Positions 8,782-16,874 of a stretch of DNA of 64,000 nt are shown one piece after another; the stretch's first letter is position 1, and each line of letters opens with the position of its first letter. Source of the stretch: Cylindrospermum stagnale PCC 7417 (lineage in GTDB: Bacteria > Cyanobacteriota > Cyanobacteriia > Cyanobacteriales > Nostocaceae); the NCBI RefSeq assembly GCF_000317535.1, contig NC_019757.1:5173501-5237500 (forward strand), in the 5' to 3' direction. The position numbers and the translations under genes were made by a program. Below the pieces are notes generated by a model. That model was not told the origin of the DNA. It searched no databases and saw only the letters and a program-made list of their open reading frames with translations.

Positions 8782-8939
8782 ATGAATATGACTTTGAACA
8801 ATGACTGGTAAACTGCTAATTATCAATAGCTGATGGCGGGTAACTCTTGATGATGAAGCATATCTTGCAATCTGCACACATAGAATATATGAAGCTAGGA
8901 ATGATGCTCACTGATACAGAAACTAAGGGTTGGGTGTGC
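8782..8939 (+). pseudogene. ghost of a second AAA ATPase gene, internally deleted
   Basis: It lies in the same position and orientation relative to the second effector as the AAA gene does to the first. It opens with ATGAATATGACTTTG, matching the first bases of the AAA gene at 2381, hits stop codons within 17 codons, then jumps directly to a copy of the last 30 codons (MMKHIxQSAxIEYxKLGMMLTDxETxGWV) with the final TGA mutated to TGC. About 1.85 kb between the two ends is missing. The upstream region 8663-8760 also matches 2283-2380. Confidence 0.85.
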
Positions 8940-9047
8940 GGCTTCATCCCGCCACTTCATTAAAATAGCTGCTTGGGTGAGTTAACTCCCAAAGCTGAAA
9001 TGTCGATATGATAGGTAAGTAAATAAAGCTTAAAGAATGTTTACCAA

Positions 9048-10406
9048 ATGCTGATTGACTCTCCTGGCTTGTCCAAGGTCAAAGACTCGGTAACAGAAAA
9101 GATTTTTTTCGGCAATAAACCCACTGCGGAATTAATCGCTATTCTCAGCGTTTACTTTGTGCAAGGCATCTTAGGATTAGCGCGTCTAGCTGTCAGCTTT
9201 TTCCTTAAAGATGAATTATTGCTGAGTCCGGTTCAGGTATCTGCGCTATTGGGAATAGTTGCCCTACCTTGGATGATCAAGCCACTGTATGGTTTTGTCT
9301 CCGATGGCTTACCCATATTCGGCTACCGCAGACGTCCATACCTTGTGTTATCTGGCATCTTGGGAGCAGCTGCCTGGCTGAGTCTGGCGACAATAGTTCA
9401 TACTAGCTGGGCAGCGGCAATTGCGATCGCCCTTGGTTCCCTCTCCGTCGCTGTCAGTGATGTGATAGTTGATTCCCTGGTTGTCGAACGGGCAAGAGCA
9501 GAATCACTTGCAAGTGCAGGTTCTCTACAATCCCTTTGCTGGGGTGCGTCTGCAATTGGGGGTTTGATCACAGCATACTTTAGCGGTTTGCTTTTAGAAC
9601 ACTTCACTACCCGCACTGTATTTTGGATTACCGCGTTATTCCCCCTGATTGTCTCAGCAGTCGCTTGGTTAATTGCCGAAACACCCATCAGCAAAGACGA
9701 TCAAGATTCAGATCAAACCAACTTCCCGACACTCAAACATCAACTAAGACAACTACGCCAAGCGATCGCCCAAAAAGCAATTTGGCTGCCAACAGCATTT
9801 ATCTTTATTTGGCATGCTACCCCAAGCGCAGACTCAGCCTTTTTCTTCTTCACCACTAACGAACTGCACTTTGCACCAGAATTTTTAGGGCGGGTGCGCC
9901 TAGTGACAAGTTTTGCTTCCTTAATTGGAGTTTGGCTTTTTCAACGTTTCCTCAAAACCGTCCCCTTTCGGGTAATTTTTGGTTGGAGTATCGTCTTATC
10001 AACAGCTTTGAGAATGACGACATTGCTGTTAGTGACTCACACTAACCGACTTTTGGGTATAGATGACCACTGGTTTAGTTTAGGTGATAGTTTGATTCTG
10101 ACTGTGATGGGGCAAATCGCATTTATGCCAGTAATGGTATTAGCAGCAAGACTTTGTCCCTCTGGAGTTGAAGCAACATTCTTTGCCTTGCTAATGTCGG
10201 TATTGAATTTGGGAGGAGTCGTTTCCCAGGCATTTGGGGCATTAATCATGCATTGGCTGGGGATTACTGCAACGAACTTTGAGTTGCTTTGGCTGTTAGT
10301 GTTGATTGCTAACCTCACCACCTTGTTACCCCTACTATTCCTCAATTGGCTACCAGATACTGAAGAGCAAACTGAAATTACAACATTGTCAGTCAAGAAG
10401 GGGTGA
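9048..10406 (+). CDS. folate/biopterin transporter (BT1 family)
   Basis: A 452-residue polytopic membrane protein of the major facilitator superfamily with about 12 hydrophobic segments. Motifs typical of the cyanobacterial and plastid BT1/FBT group are visible: FVQGILGLARLAVSFFLKDE near residue 40, PWMIKPLYGFVSDGLPIFGY near residue 75, and RRRPYLVLSG. Homologues move folates or pterins across the cell envelope. The gene stands alone, about 390 bases before gdhA, and has full family length. The substrate is assigned by family only. Confidence 0.85.
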   Translation: MLIDSPGLSKVKDSVTEKIFFGNKPTAELIAILSVYFVQGILGLARLAVSFFLKDELLLSPVQVSALLGIVALPWMIKPLYGFVSDGLPIFGYRRRPYLVLSGILGAAAWLSLATIVHTSWAAAIAIALGSLSVAVSDVIVDSLVVERARAESLASAGSLQSLCWGASAIGGLITAYFSGLLLEHFTTRTVFWITALFPLIVSAVAWLIAETPISKDDQDSDQTNFPTLKHQLRQLRQAIAQKAIWLPTAFIFIWHATPSADSAFFFFTTNELHFAPEFLGRVRLVTSFASLIGVWLFQRFLKTVPFRVIFGWSIVLSTALRMTTLLLVTHTNRLLGIDDHWFSLGDSLILTVMGQIAFMPVMVLAARLCPSGVEATFFALLMSVLNLGGVVSQAFGALIMHWLGITATNFELLWLLVLIANLTTLLPLLFLNWLPDTEEQTEITTLSVKKG

Positions 10407-10695
10407 CAATCGTTTTCACCTGATTTGATAGTTAAAAATTGATTTGGAGTCAGGGGAAAGACAATTGTGGCGTGCTGCGTCCCGTCGTTTTGTGAGTCAG
10501 CCTCCAATGCCCCCCGCCCAAATTTCCAACAAGATGGCTGGGTGCTGTCTGTGCTTGCCGAACTATGCTTATGACTACGGCAGGCTTCGCCAACGGCAGG
10601 GTAGGAGGTGGGGCTTCTGCTGCTCTAGCTAAGGCATTAGCTCTCTTCTGATTGAGAGGGCAGAAAGAATATACAACAAAAAATCTAAAAAAAAT

Positions 10696-10709
10696 GTAAC
10701 GAAATTTAC
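10696..10709 (+). promoter_or_regulatory. candidate NtcA-binding site upstream of glutamate dehydrogenase
   Basis: The sequence GTA-ACGAAATT-TAC is an exact match to the NtcA consensus GTA-N8-TAC. It lies 86 bases before the gdhA start, with a TAAACT at 10738-10743 as a possible -10 box; that spacing is a few bases longer than usual. Control of a nitrogen-assimilation gene by NtcA makes sense, but this is a single motif match. Nothing else was recognised in the 10407-10794 gap apart from a GAGGAG ribosome-binding site just before the gene. Confidence 0.45.
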
Positions 10710-10794
10710 AAAATCCCTATTTTTCTAAAAAAAGGGATAAACTAGCTATACATAAATTCAGTTTGCGAATATACGGTGATGAGGAGAAAATCTT

Positions 10795-12084
10795 ATGGTT
10801 TCAACCTCTGTGCGATCGCTGGAAAATCATTCGCCAGCGCATATTTGCCCATTCGATCAAGCTTGTAGCTATTTAGAATGGGCGGGTAAAGAACTAAAAC
10901 TAGATCAAGGTTTATTGGAAATCCTTAGCCATCCGCGTAAGGTGGTGACAGTTTCTATTCCTGTGAAACTAGATGATGGAGAAGTGCGGGTTCTCGCCGG
11001 ACACAGGGTGCAGCACTCTGACGTTTTAGGCCCCTACAAGGGGGGAATTCGTTACCATCCGGCTGTGACACTGCGGGAAGTGTCAGCCTTAGCGATGCTA
11101 ATGACTTGGAAATGTGCGTTGGTAGGTATTCCCTACGGGGGTGCGAAGGGAGGTATTCCCATAGATCCCAAACGCTATAGTGTAGGCGAATTAGAGCGGA
11201 TTAGCCGTCGTTATATTAGTGAGTTAATTAAAGATATTGGCCCCGCTGTAGACATACCTGCACCAGACATGGGTACTTCTGCCCGTGAGATGGCTTGGAT
11301 GATGGATACTTACTCTGTAAATGTTGGTCATGCTGTGCCTGGGGTGGTGACTGGTAAGCCGCTTTCCATTGGTGGTTCGCGGGGACGAGAAATGGCCACC
11401 GGACGCGGTGTGATGATTGTTGTGCGTGAGGCGCTGGCAGATCAAGGTAAATCCCTGGTGGGAGTGCGAGTTGTCATCCAAGGTTTCGGTAATGTTGGCT
11501 GTGCTGCTGCTGAATTGCTACATCAAGAGGGAGCGAAGGTTATTGCTGTTTCCACAGGTGCTGGGGGTGTATTTTCCCAAACCGGTCTTGATATTCCTGC
11601 CTTGAAAGCTTATGCCGCTAACAACCATAAAAGTGTTGCAGGTTTTCCCCAAGCGACACCAATTAGCAATGCAGATTTGCTGACTTTACCTTGCGATGTC
11701 TTAATTCCAGCAGCGTTGGAAAACCAAATCACTGAAGAAAATGTCCATCAGGTAAAGGCGCAGATTGTCGCCGAAGCTGCTAACGGCCCAGTTACCCTTG
11801 AGGCTAACCTGTCTTTAGAGGCGCGGGGTGTAACGGTGTTGCCAGATATTTTGGCGAATGCTGGCGGTGTAGTGGTGAGTTACCTGGAGTGGGTACAGGG
11901 TCTTTCCTACGTATTTTGGGATGAGGAACGCGTCAACCGGGAAATGGAACACTTGATGGTGCAGGCTTATCGCCAGGTGGTTCAACAGTCAAAGGCGCGG
12001 CAGGTTACTCTACGGTTAGCAGCTTATACGCTGGGGGTGGGTAGAGTGGCGCAGGCGCTAACTGATCGGGGTTTATATCCTTAA
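10795..12084 (+). CDS. gdhA: glutamate dehydrogenase (Glu/Leu/Phe/Val dehydrogenase family)
   Basis: 429 residues, full length for the hexameric bacterial enzyme. It interconverts 2-oxoglutarate plus ammonium with glutamate. Visible motifs: the substrate-site lysines in GPYKGGIRYHP and MTWKCALVGIPYGGAKGG near residues 80-125, DIPAPDMGT, and the dinucleotide-binding loop VIQGFGNVGCAAAELL near residue 230. The preceding GAGGAG is a strong ribosome-binding site. It is monocistronic, with a likely terminator just downstream. The cofactor cannot be told from sequence by eye; the Synechocystis homologue is NADP-dependent. Confidence 0.93.
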   Translation: MVSTSVRSLENHSPAHICPFDQACSYLEWAGKELKLDQGLLEILSHPRKVVTVSIPVKLDDGEVRVLAGHRVQHSDVLGPYKGGIRYHPAVTLREVSALAMLMTWKCALVGIPYGGAKGGIPIDPKRYSVGELERISRRYISELIKDIGPAVDIPAPDMGTSAREMAWMMDTYSVNVGHAVPGVVTGKPLSIGGSRGREMATGRGVMIVVREALADQGKSLVGVRVVIQGFGNVGCAAAELLHQEGAKVIAVSTGAGGVFSQTGLDIPALKAYAANNHKSVAGFPQATPISNADLLTLPCDVLIPAALENQITEENVHQVKAQIVAEAANGPVTLEANLSLEARGVTVLPDILANAGGVVVSYLEWVQGLSYVFWDEERVNREMEHLMVQAYRQVVQQSKARQVTLRLAAYTLGVGRVAQALTDRGLYP

Positions 12085-12111
12085 TTTTCTTGATGTTGAT
12101 GATTTGAGGTG

Positions 12112-12155
12112 AATAAAAGGTAAAAGTCCAAGTCAGGATTTTTACCTTTTATTTT
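12112..12155 (+). terminator. rho-independent terminator of gdhA
   Basis: An inverted repeat pairs AATAAAAGGTAAAA with TTTTACCTTTTATT around a short loop, ending in a T-run. It starts 28 bases after the gdhA stop codon. The stem is A/T-rich but long. Confidence 0.75.
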
Positions 12156-12381
12156 TGATTGTGTTTTGTGAAGATCACCAGAAAAAATATGAAGGTAGAA
12201 AACAAAATGCCGCCAAAATTGGCGAAGTTCAATGAACTTTTGATAAAGTATAGTTTTTTAGATAATTTATAGCTATTTTTTCAGATTAAACTCTACATAA
12301 TTACTCGTATAAATGCTGAAAATATCATATGCATCTGTAGCTAACTAGCATTTAAATACACAAAATAAACTGGTGAAAAAA

Positions 12382-13554
12382 ATGAGTTCAATCGGTTTTA
12401 AAGCTTCTACCCTTTCAGCTTCACTGCTTCTTGGTATTTTCTCAACCTTGTGCATTGGTGCGCCCCAGGTAAATGCAGCCCTTTTAGTTGGCAATAGTGA
12501 TAGCGACAGTATTATTATTTTTGATGAACATACTGGCAACTTTCTGGGTAACTTTACAACCCCTAGTAGCGGTGGGTTACGCGCTCCCGATGACTTAACT
12601 TTCGGACCAGACGGCAACCTCTATGTTAGTAGTGGTGGTAACTCTAACCTCAACCTGCTTGACTCCTTATATCCAACTGATTCTGCGGTGCTGCGCTATA
12701 GCCCAACTGGGGAGTTCTTGGGTGTAGCTGCTACTGGTAACGGATTGATTCGCCCCTATGGGAATGCGTTTGGGCCCGATGGTACTCTCTATGTCGCTAG
12801 TTTCCGTAGTAATCAGATATTGAAATTTAACCCTGTAACAGGAGCTTTTTTAGGTGTCTTTGCTTCTGATAATAATAACGGTCAAGGGTCACTTAACGGA
12901 TTGAATGGCCCCGATGGTCTGGTGTTTGGTTCAGATGGTAGCCTGTATGTGACTACCCAGGGTTCGGCTAATAAAGCTGATGGTAGCCTCGATTTTCCTT
13001 ACGAAAGCCAGGTGTTGCGCTACAGTCCGGCGCAAGTAGCTGGTACTGAGGCAACTACAACTCCCACTGTCTTTATCTCTCAGCCTACCCCATTACCCGA
13101 AAGTTTCGGTTTTGTGAGTTTGCTGGGTTTAGCGATCGCATCCAACAATGATATTTTAGTTAGTGACTTTGCTGGGGGCATCCGGCGTTATAACTCAGAT
13201 GGCTTGTTGCTTGAGACTTTATCGACTAATTACACAGGTACTAATCCCAGTAATAATTTTATTGGCGGCTTAACTTTCGGGGCTGGTAGTTCTAGTAATA
13301 ATCTCTATGCTGCTGGGTTTGACTTTACTAATAACAACCTTGGCTCAGTCTTAGCTTTCAATGGGGCTACAGGCAGTTCTACAAATTTCACTGGTAGTCA
13401 ATTTACTAACAGTAGTCTGGTGCGTTCTGTCGGTATTACTGCTGTACCTGTACCTGAAAAGTACAGTATGTTAGGGGGTCTGTTAGCGCTTGGTGTATTC
13501 TCTATTACTGCTAGGAAAAAGCGCCAAACTCAGCCAGTAAAAAATTTGGGCTAA
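12382..13554 (+). CDS. secreted beta-propeller protein with PEP-CTERM-like anchor
   Basis: About 390 residues. The N-terminus is a signal peptide (LSASLLLGIFSTLCIGAPQVNA). Residues 30-340 consist of NHL/SMP-30-like blades marked by repeats such as DDLTFGPDGNLYVSS, NAFGPDGTLYVASF and DGLVFGSDGSLYVTT. The C-terminus is a sorting tail: a VPEK motif, a hydrophobic helix (MLGGLLALGVFSITA) and a basic RKKR end. This is the PEP-CTERM layout, with Lys in place of the second Pro. Such proteins are processed by exosortase and exported. I chose ATG 12382; GTG at 12373 is also in frame. Ligand unknown. Confidence 0.8.
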   Translation: MSSIGFKASTLSASLLLGIFSTLCIGAPQVNAALLVGNSDSDSIIIFDEHTGNFLGNFTTPSSGGLRAPDDLTFGPDGNLYVSSGGNSNLNLLDSLYPTDSAVLRYSPTGEFLGVAATGNGLIRPYGNAFGPDGTLYVASFRSNQILKFNPVTGAFLGVFASDNNNGQGSLNGLNGPDGLVFGSDGSLYVTTQGSANKADGSLDFPYESQVLRYSPAQVAGTEATTTPTVFISQPTPLPESFGFVSLLGLAIASNNDILVSDFAGGIRRYNSDGLLLETLSTNYTGTNPSNNFIGGLTFGAGSSSNNLYAAGFDFTNNNLGSVLAFNGATGSSTNFTGSQFTNSSLVRSVGITAVPVPEKYSMLGGLLALGVFSITARKKRQTQPVKNLG

Positions 13555-13654
13555 TCTCATCAGTTTATTATCCGGCGTTGCGGTGGGCATAGCGCCCACT
13601 TCATTAATAAAAAATTTAATACTTATGCTTAATTGTGGATATTGAACTGAAGAA

Positions 13655-14050
13655 GGTTATCAACTACGGCAAAAAGAAGGATATATTGCTAGCGTGGTAC
13701 AAGAAAACATTCTCTCTCAATCTGTAATCAATATATTTGGACTAAAAAACCGAGCAGCAAATAATTTTTCTACCAATTTAGAAGAATTAAAAACCGTTTA
13801 CGTCAAGGCTAAATTTCTATCTTAACTTTTATATTAGAGCAACTGATAATTTTAGGTATTAGCGTTGTTATGACCTATAAAAATTTTATTTCTGTAGGCA
13901 CACTTGTTTCTAATCAGCTTTTAGTAATTGGCTTAAATTCAACCTATCAACAATTTTAGTTTGGGACTGCCTTATTTAATAAATGGAGCAGCAGGAATGC
14001 AACAGATAAAGGATCTGTTCGAGGAAGTTCCGCAGATTAATTCAGCTTAA
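13655..14050 (+). pseudogene. decayed ABC exporter (fused TM-ATPase type) fragment
   Basis: Three adjacent open stretches in shifting frames together read as the end of an ABC exporter transmembrane domain: GYIASVVQENILSQSVINIF with NRAANNFSTNLEELKTVYVK; then LEQLIILGISVVMTYKNFIS with VGTLVSNQLLVI; then LINGAAGMQQIKDLFEEVPQ. Stops (for example after KAKFLS and QQF) and frameshifts separate them, and the ATPase domain is absent. It fills most of the 13555-14237 gap. The order and wording match HlyB/MsbA-like exporters closely. Confidence 0.75.
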
Positions 14051-14237
14051 GCGAGCTAGTATTGGTTGTATCATGGTTTACTGAGTAAGTTACCTAACCA
14101 GATACTAGCTTGGGTTGAGGAACGAAACCCAACATTAAATGTTAATTGTTGGGTTCTCACACGGTAAGCCCAACCTACGCAGTTTAAGGCTTTCGGCTCT
14201 AACTGAACCGTATTGAGCTAGAAATCCTGTGAATAGT

Positions 14238-15545
14238 TCAAAGAGTACCGCAACTAGGCCCAGCAATAACGCCTCTAGCTACATTAGGCCCATTAGCAGC
14301 TATGTCAATAGTTCCCACGGCATATCTTCTATCCAGCTTCACCAAAAATTCTCCCTTTTTAAAGCTGCCACCAGTTTTCCATCTAACACCACTTATGTTG
14401 GTATTCCGGTCAAAATTAACTAACTCTGCTTTTGGACTTGCGCTCACAACTCTAACGCAGCTTGGTAAGCCTAGTACCCAGTTGCTCATGCTCCTGGCTC
14501 TTGGCAATTCTTCCAGATAGTACCGCCAAGTAGAGGTGTTGCCGCTGTAAGATACGCCCAGATAGCTAAGACGCAAGCTATTTGCGAGTGTAATTGATTG
14601 ATTGGCTGTAGATGTACTGACTGTGCCAGTGTTTGTGTTATTTGTATACGTCCCGACTGTGCCAGTATTTGTGGTGTTTGTATATGTACCGACTGTGCCA
14701 GAGGTGGTGGTGGTTGTATTGCTGACAGTAGTAATCTGGCTGATGTTAGTAATTTCAGTTATCTCTCTGTAGTTCCAGATATCTTCAAATACCAATGTTT
14801 CGTCACGTGTGCTGACCGAATCATAGCGAATTTGAGTTGCAACTTTCAGTTCTGACCTCGACAAGTCAATATCACCTAGTCGCAGTTGACTTAATTCTAT
14901 TACCTCTGGTTGTAAGAAGAATCTCCCTGCATTCTTGTCAATCAGTCTTGCTCCTTTACTGGTGTAAACCTGCACCCAATTATTGTTTTTGCGAGCGTAA
15001 ACAATGTAGACCGCATTTGCATATCTGGTAACTGGTTTTTCCAGAATATCCAGATGTACAACCAAAGCTTTTTTGTTGTAATTAACTAGCCGTCTTAATT
15101 TAAGTGAGGTATTCCAGTTTTTGACCCGAAAATATTTTGATGAACGATGACCTTGTTGGTTACCATATCCGCGTTTGCGATCGTCGTCGTCATCATCGTC
15201 ATCATCATCGTCATCATCTCTTCGCTGACCACGTTTGCGATCGTCGTCATCATCATCATCATCATCATCATCGTCATCTCTTCGACGTCCACGTTTGCGA
15301 TCATCATCGTCATCGTCGTCGTCATTATCAGCAATCAACAAAGTTGATTTCTCAATTTCACGCAACTGATTTTGAAATGAATTAGTTCCTTGTTCTTGCT
15401 GCTCAAGAGTCGGGCCTTGTACATCCTCTATTTGGGTTGTTAAAGAAAGAACTTCAGAGGGGAAAGACGCAACAGCTACGACAGAGAGACTTGAAACTGT
15501 CAAAGCACCTTTAGCAAACAAACTGAGTGAAGACTTAAGTGACAT
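14238..15545 (-). CDS. secreted protein with poly-Asp/RKRG repeats, function unknown
   Basis: 435 residues. A signal peptide (residues 1-33, VSSLSVVAVASFPSEVLS) is followed by an extraordinary region at about residues 72-130 in which runs of 7-13 aspartates alternate three times with basic RKRGRRR or RKRG blocks. Residues 140-270 form a beta-rich domain (VVHLDILEKPVTRYANAVYI). A Thr/Asn linker with repeats GTVGTYTNTTNTGTVGTYTN at about 280-315 leads to a C-terminal domain with Trp and Cys residues. Export and cation binding by the Asp runs are inferred. The poly-Asp codons also leave His- and Met-rich open frames on other strands and frames; those are shadows. Confidence 0.7.
   Translation of the reverse strand: MSLKSSLSLFAKGALTVSSLSVVAVASFPSEVLSLTTQIEDVQGPTLEQQEQGTNSFQNQLREIEKSTLLIADNDDDDDDDDRKRGRRRDDDDDDDDDDDDDRKRGQRRDDDDDDDDDDDDDRKRGYGNQQGHRSSKYFRVKNWNTSLKLRRLVNYNKKALVVHLDILEKPVTRYANAVYIVYARKNNNWVQVYTSKGARLIDKNAGRFFLQPEVIELSQLRLGDIDLSRSELKVATQIRYDSVSTRDETLVFEDIWNYREITEITNISQITTVSNTTTTTSGTVGTYTNTTNTGTVGTYTNNTNTGTVSTSTANQSITLANSLRLSYLGVSYSGNTSTWRYYLEELPRARSMSNWVLGLPSCVRVVSASPKAELVNFDRNTNISGVRWKTGGSFKKGEFLVKLDRRYAVGTIDIAANGPNVARGVIAGPSCGTL
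15175..15325. repeat. Asp-codon repeat tract
   Basis: On the plus strand the tract is built from ATCATC/GTCATC units broken by three copies of an element reading CGTTTGCGATCGTCGTC or a close variant, spaced about 60 bases apart. Each interruption encodes the basic RKRG block. The structure favours slippage, so repeat number is probably variable between strains. Confidence 0.8.
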
Positions 15546-15727
15546 GGAAATCCTTCTGGGCTTGACTTATAGGGTGAGACCTGGTATCTAAGTAAGTTTG
15601 TTTACTTAGTCTTCATCTAGACGACAGGATGTCACAGCTATAAGTTCCTAAGTCTGTGTAATTTTCTACAACTGCTATCAGCCGCAAGTGGAATGTTGAT
15701 TCAGCGTTGATGCTGGATTTCTTGGCG

Positions 15728-16057
15728 TTAAAGCCCTAGCCACTCACACAAGGATTGCTCTAATTGCTCAATGTCGGGTTTAGTCAATTTACCAATGGTT
15801 GCAACAACCAAACTTTGCCGTACTGTGTATAAACCCCGTTTAACTGCTGTCTCAACATTCAATCCGGCTCCTGTCCAATCCGACAGTACAAATTCACCAG
15901 TAAGTAATGATGTAGTTTTGCTGGTTAGGGGAACAATGAAAATGTCTTGAGACTCGTGAAGTGCATTCACAACAACTGCCGGTCTTACTTTTGAACCAGA
16001 TAAATCTGAGAAAGGGTAACGAACTAAGATGATGTCATTTTTTGAGTAGCTGGGCAT
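15728..16057 (-). CDS. MazF/PemK-family toxin
   Basis: Starting at ATG 16057 (MPSYSKND) the protein has about 109 residues, the usual MazF size. The family signature is clear: NDIILVRYPFSDLSGSKVRP near the start, then IFIVPLTSK and a C-terminal helix. MazF proteins are ribosome-independent mRNA endonucleases. The ORF could extend upstream to 16132, but that part overlaps the antitoxin gene in another frame and does not look like family sequence. The start overlaps the end of the antitoxin by about 23 bases, typical of such pairs. Confidence 0.85.
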   Translation of the reverse strand: MPSYSKNDIILVRYPFSDLSGSKVRPAVVVNALHESQDIFIVPLTSKTTSLLTGEFVLSDWTGAGLNVETAVKRGLYTVRQSLVVATIGKLTKPDIEQLEQSLCEWLGL

Positions 16058-16238
16058 AAACATCATCCTCAGTATTATCCCAAATCGTATCAAGAGAAAC
16101 CTGACTTGTCTGAAGCCAGAAATCTGCTTCATCTTCTGGTAAAATTGTCACTAAAACCCTTGTACCTTCAGGAAGTTCTCCTGGCTCCAGTAACTCTATT
16201 TTGCCTTGACGAACAGTAGCCCAAAGAGTTTTCAGCAT
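16035..16238 (-). CDS. antitoxin of the MazF-type pair
   Basis: 67 residues. The N-terminus (TLWATVRQGKIELLEPGELP, then EGTRVLVTIL) looks like the short beta-rich DUF104/AbrB-like antitoxin fold; the C-terminus (QTSQVSLDTIWDNTEDDVYA) is acidic and would wrap the toxin. It directly precedes and overlaps the toxin gene on the same strand. It should autoregulate the operon, but I see no clear operator. Confidence 0.75.
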   Translation of the reverse strand: MLKTLWATVRQGKIELLEPGELPEGTRVLVTILPEDEADFWLQTSQVSLDTIWDNTEDDVYAQLLKK

Positions 16239-16280
16239 AGTGTATTTAGGTAAAGTTTTGTTGGGTTTCTTTGCATTAAT

Positions 16281-16502
16281 CTAACCTACAATATCAAGGT
16301 TAAGTGTGCCGAAATGCCTCTCAAATTTTGCCCGTGCTAATGCTTTTTTAGTCTCAGTTATTGGTAATGGTAAACTTTGTGCAAAATGCTGTTCTAGCAA
16401 GGTTATTGCTAAACGTTCTGGAGAAATACCAATACTTTTAGCTTGTTGTTGAATAGCAATAAGAGCTTGCTCGCTCAATTCCAGCATCAAAATTTGGCTC
16501 AC
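16281..16502 (-). CDS. small antitoxin-like protein
   Basis: 73 residues, mostly helical: LELSEQALIAIQQQAKSIGI followed by SPERLAITLLEQHF. This looks like a ribbon-helix-helix-style antitoxin N-terminus with a basic tail (KKALARAKFERHFG). It is encoded 42 bases upstream of the MazF antitoxin on the same strand. No toxin of its own follows, so it may be an orphan antitoxin or a third member of the locus. Confidence 0.55.
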   Translation of the reverse strand: MSQILMLELSEQALIAIQQQAKSIGISPERLAITLLEQHFAQSLPLPITETKKALARAKFERHFGTLNLDIVG

Positions 16503-16675
16503 AAAATTTAGACGGGATAAATGAGGGCTAAAGTGATTATAGCAGAGAGGGCAATTGATCTATTTTGTAGGATACACGTAGGCTTTACCGCACCACTACC
16601 AACTTCAAAATACTGTTTTACCGCTAACCGCTGGTTTTTTTGTTAACTTACATCTTGCATCAGTCCCCACAACCG

Positions 16676-16791
16676 CCTCAGAATCAATTCTGAGGCTAAT
16701 AGTAAAAGTCGTCTCAAGACGACTGAAAAATTGTTTTAGTTTTAGTCCGTTTCAACGGACTTAGGCTTTTAGACTGGGAATTGATTCCCAG
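16676..16791. repeat. array of four distinct perfect hairpins
   Basis: Four palindromes follow one another: 16676-16695 (CCTCAGAATCAATTCTGAGG), 16707-16724 (AGTCGTCTCAAGACGACT), 16744-16761 (AGTCCGTTTCAACGGACT) and 16774-16791 (CTGGGAATTGATTCCCAG). Each has a stem of seven bp or more and a loop of two to four bases, and each differs in sequence. They fill the gap between the antitoxin-like gene and the AlkB gene. No ORF covers them. A multicopy repeat element or a structured RNA are both possible. Confidence 0.8.
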
Positions 16792-16874
16792 GCGGGTAAG
16801 GTAGCTCACTGAGAATGGTGGAAGATATAACAATCGTACTTTATACCTGAAGTTTTACTCAGCTTACATAGACT

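Noticed and set aside
9398-9694. 98-codon minus-strand ORF inside the folate transporter gene
   Set aside because: Fully contained in a well-supported gene, with low-quality composition and no motif.
10444-10632. 62-codon ORF between the transporter and gdhA
   Set aside because: It consists of repeat-like G/C-rich sequence (GGCAGGCTTCGCCAACGGCA), has an odd Arg/Cys/Pro composition and no ribosome-binding site.
15095-15385. Long Met-rich, His-rich and Ile-rich ORFs on both strands
   Set aside because: They are alternative readings of the poly-Asp codon tract; the frame with a signal peptide and flanking domains is the real gene.
16676-16791. Possible CRISPR array
   Set aside because: The four palindromes differ from each other in sequence, so there is no common repeat with variable spacers.
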